Shown piece after piece: positions 63,141 to 64,000 of a stretch of DNA of 64,000 nt. How positions within the stretch are numbered: the stretch's first letter is position 1; each line of letters opens with the position of its first letter. This stretch comes from Pirellulales bacterium (GTDB lineage: Bacteria > Planctomycetota > Planctomycetia > Pirellulales > JACPPG01). The notes below the pieces were generated by a model. It had not been told where the DNA came from. It saw only the letters and a program-made list of their open reading frames with translations, and made no database searches. Position numbers and translations under genes: made by a program. Location of the stretch: assembly GCA_036490175.1 (NCBI GenBank), contig DASXEJ010000272.1, positions 60,513 through 124,512 on the forward strand, written 5' to 3'.

Positions 63141-64000
63141 TTAACCCTGGAACTTCGGGATCTCGGGCGTCGGGATCAGTTCCAGCAAACGCTTGATCAC
63201 ATCTTCGGTGGTCATGCCTTCGGCCTGAGCCTGAAAGTTCGTGCTGACGCGGTGTCGCAACACGGCGATGGCCACCTTTTTGATGTCGTCGATGGCGACC
63301 GAGAACCGGCCTTCCATGGCGGCCAGGGCCTTGCCGCCGTGGATCAAGAATTGGCCCGCGCGGGGGCCAGCGCCCCAATCGACCAATTCCTTGACGAAGG
63401 CGGGGGCCGATTCGTCCTTGGGCCGCGTGGCCCGCACCAGCCGCGCCACATATTTAATGATGTATTCGCTCACCGCCACCGAGCGGACCAGCTTCTGAAG
63501 GTTGACGATCGCCTTGCCCGAGAGCACCCGGCGCACCTCGGGCTTCTCGCCCCGCGTGGTTGCCGCCAGGATCTGCTCTTCCTCGGCTGCCGACGGGTAG
63601 TTCACCTTGATATTGAACATGAACCGGTCGAGCTGGGCTTCGGGCAGCGGGTACGTCCCTTCCTGCTCGATCGGGTTCTGCGTGGCGATGGTGAAGAACG
63701 GCTCGGGCAGGTTATAGGTCTGCTGCCCGACCGACACCTCGCGCTCTTGCATGGCCTGCAACAGCGCGGCCTGCGTCTTGGGGGGCGTGCGGTTGATTTC
63801 GTCGGCCAGCAGGATGTTGGTAAAGATCGGCCCTTCGACAAAGCGAAAGTTGCGCCGGCCCTGCTCGTCCTCTTCCAACACGTTCGTGCCAGTGATGTCC
63901 GAGGGCATCAGGTCGGGCGTGAATTGGATGCGTTTGAAGGTCACATCCAGGATCTTGGCCAGCGTGCTGACCATCAAAGTTTTGGCCAGGCCCGGCACGC
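63141..64000 (-). CDS. MoxR-family AAA+ ATPase (partial, runs off window)
   Basis: The visible 286 codons cover the end of Walker A (PGLAKT at the right edge), Walker [24 protein letters not shown], a sensor 1-like [28 protein letters not shown], and the lid domain. The start and the first part of the P-loop lie beyond position 64000. MoxR ATPases act as chaperones for VWA-domain proteins. The DUF58, BatA and VWA genes downstream fit that role. Confidence 0.95.
   Translation of the reverse strand, partial: VPGLAKTLMVSTLAKILDVTFKRIQFTPDLMPSDITGTNVLEEDEQGRRNFRFVEGPIFTNILLADEINRTPPKTQAALLQAMQEREVSVGQQTYNLPEPFFTIATQNPIEQEGTYPLPEAQLDRFMFNIKVNYPSAAEEEQILAATTRGEKPEVRRVLSGKAIVNLQKLVRSVAVSEYIIKYVARLVRATRPKDESAPAFVKELVDWGAGPRAGQFLIHGGKALAAMEGRFSVAIDDIKKVAIAVLRHRVSTNFQAQAEGMTTEDVIKRLLELIPTPEIPKFQG

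Noticed and set aside
1..64000. CRISPR array
   Set aside because: No regularly spaced identical repeats. The repeats found are dispersed palindromes.

Overview
This is a GC-rich bacterial chromosome segment, most likely from a member of the Planctomycetota (Pirellulales-like). The lineage call rests on several gene families in the window. There is a DUF1559 pseudopilin with an H-X9-DG tail, a very large PVC-type propeller/HEAT/CxxCH cytochrome protein, two PEP-CTERM proteins, paired DUF1569 proteins, a ceramidase-like protein, and a MoxR-DUF58-BatA/VWA operon. No rRNA, tRNA or CRISPR array was found. About 43 protein genes are supported. The MoxR gene runs off the right edge.

Layout. 0.4-9.2 kb: diguanylate cyclase, S1/P1 nuclease, secreted cyclophilin, di-haem cytochrome c, two DUF1569 proteins, and a fused tRNA-modification protein (TrhO rhodanese plus RluA-type pseudouridine synthase). 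9.2-15.4 kb: a gene-poor accessory stretch with two PEP-CTERM proteins, an esterase and an intact IS4-family element with perfect 18-bp inverted repeats and a 9-bp target duplication. 15.5-23.2 kb: a putative redox/copper island. A Tat-exported propeller resembling NosZ/thiocyanate dehydrogenase lies in one operon with a Cys-Pro-Cys redoxin, a DUF1622 protein and a large unknown membrane protein. It is divergent from a MacB-like permease and an ABC ATPase that carries an unusual membrane-anchored C-terminal domain. 23.2-33.7 kb: ceramidase-like protein, giant PVC-type cytochrome, a possible deoxyhypusine-synthase-like protein, a PQQ-dehydrogenase operon with a Cys-rich YHS-like partner, and a decayed duplicate of that partner's 3' end.

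33.7-46.7 kb: DUF1559 pseudopilin, orphan TolQ-like protein, thiolase, a 2,4-dienoyl-CoA reductase of the mitochondrial DECR1 type, thyX overlapping a free-standing CaMKII-association-domain gene, an iron-dependent alcohol dehydrogenase coupled to a GNAT acetyltransferase, and a four-gene ABC-2 transporter operon. 46.7-57.2 kb: a convergent oxalate module (bicupin oxalate decarboxylase plus OFA-family MFS transporter), a PIN/TRAM membrane protein, dGTPase, HIT protein, scpA, a HEAT-repeat protein and a metallo-beta-lactamase-fold hydrolase. 57.3-64 kb: VWA, BatA/VWA, DUF58 and MoxR in one orientation.

Several families of short inverted repeats are scattered through the intergenic spaces. One is a GTGCCATGCCCACGC hairpin, another is ATTCGTGTAATTCGTGG, and there are CTCTGTGG-like and GAATG-rich types. 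They also occupy the spacers inside the MoxR operon. The strongest candidates for novelty are the copper/redox island, the TrhO-RluA fusion, the CaMKII-hub/thyX overlap, and the oxalate module with an altered active-site lid.
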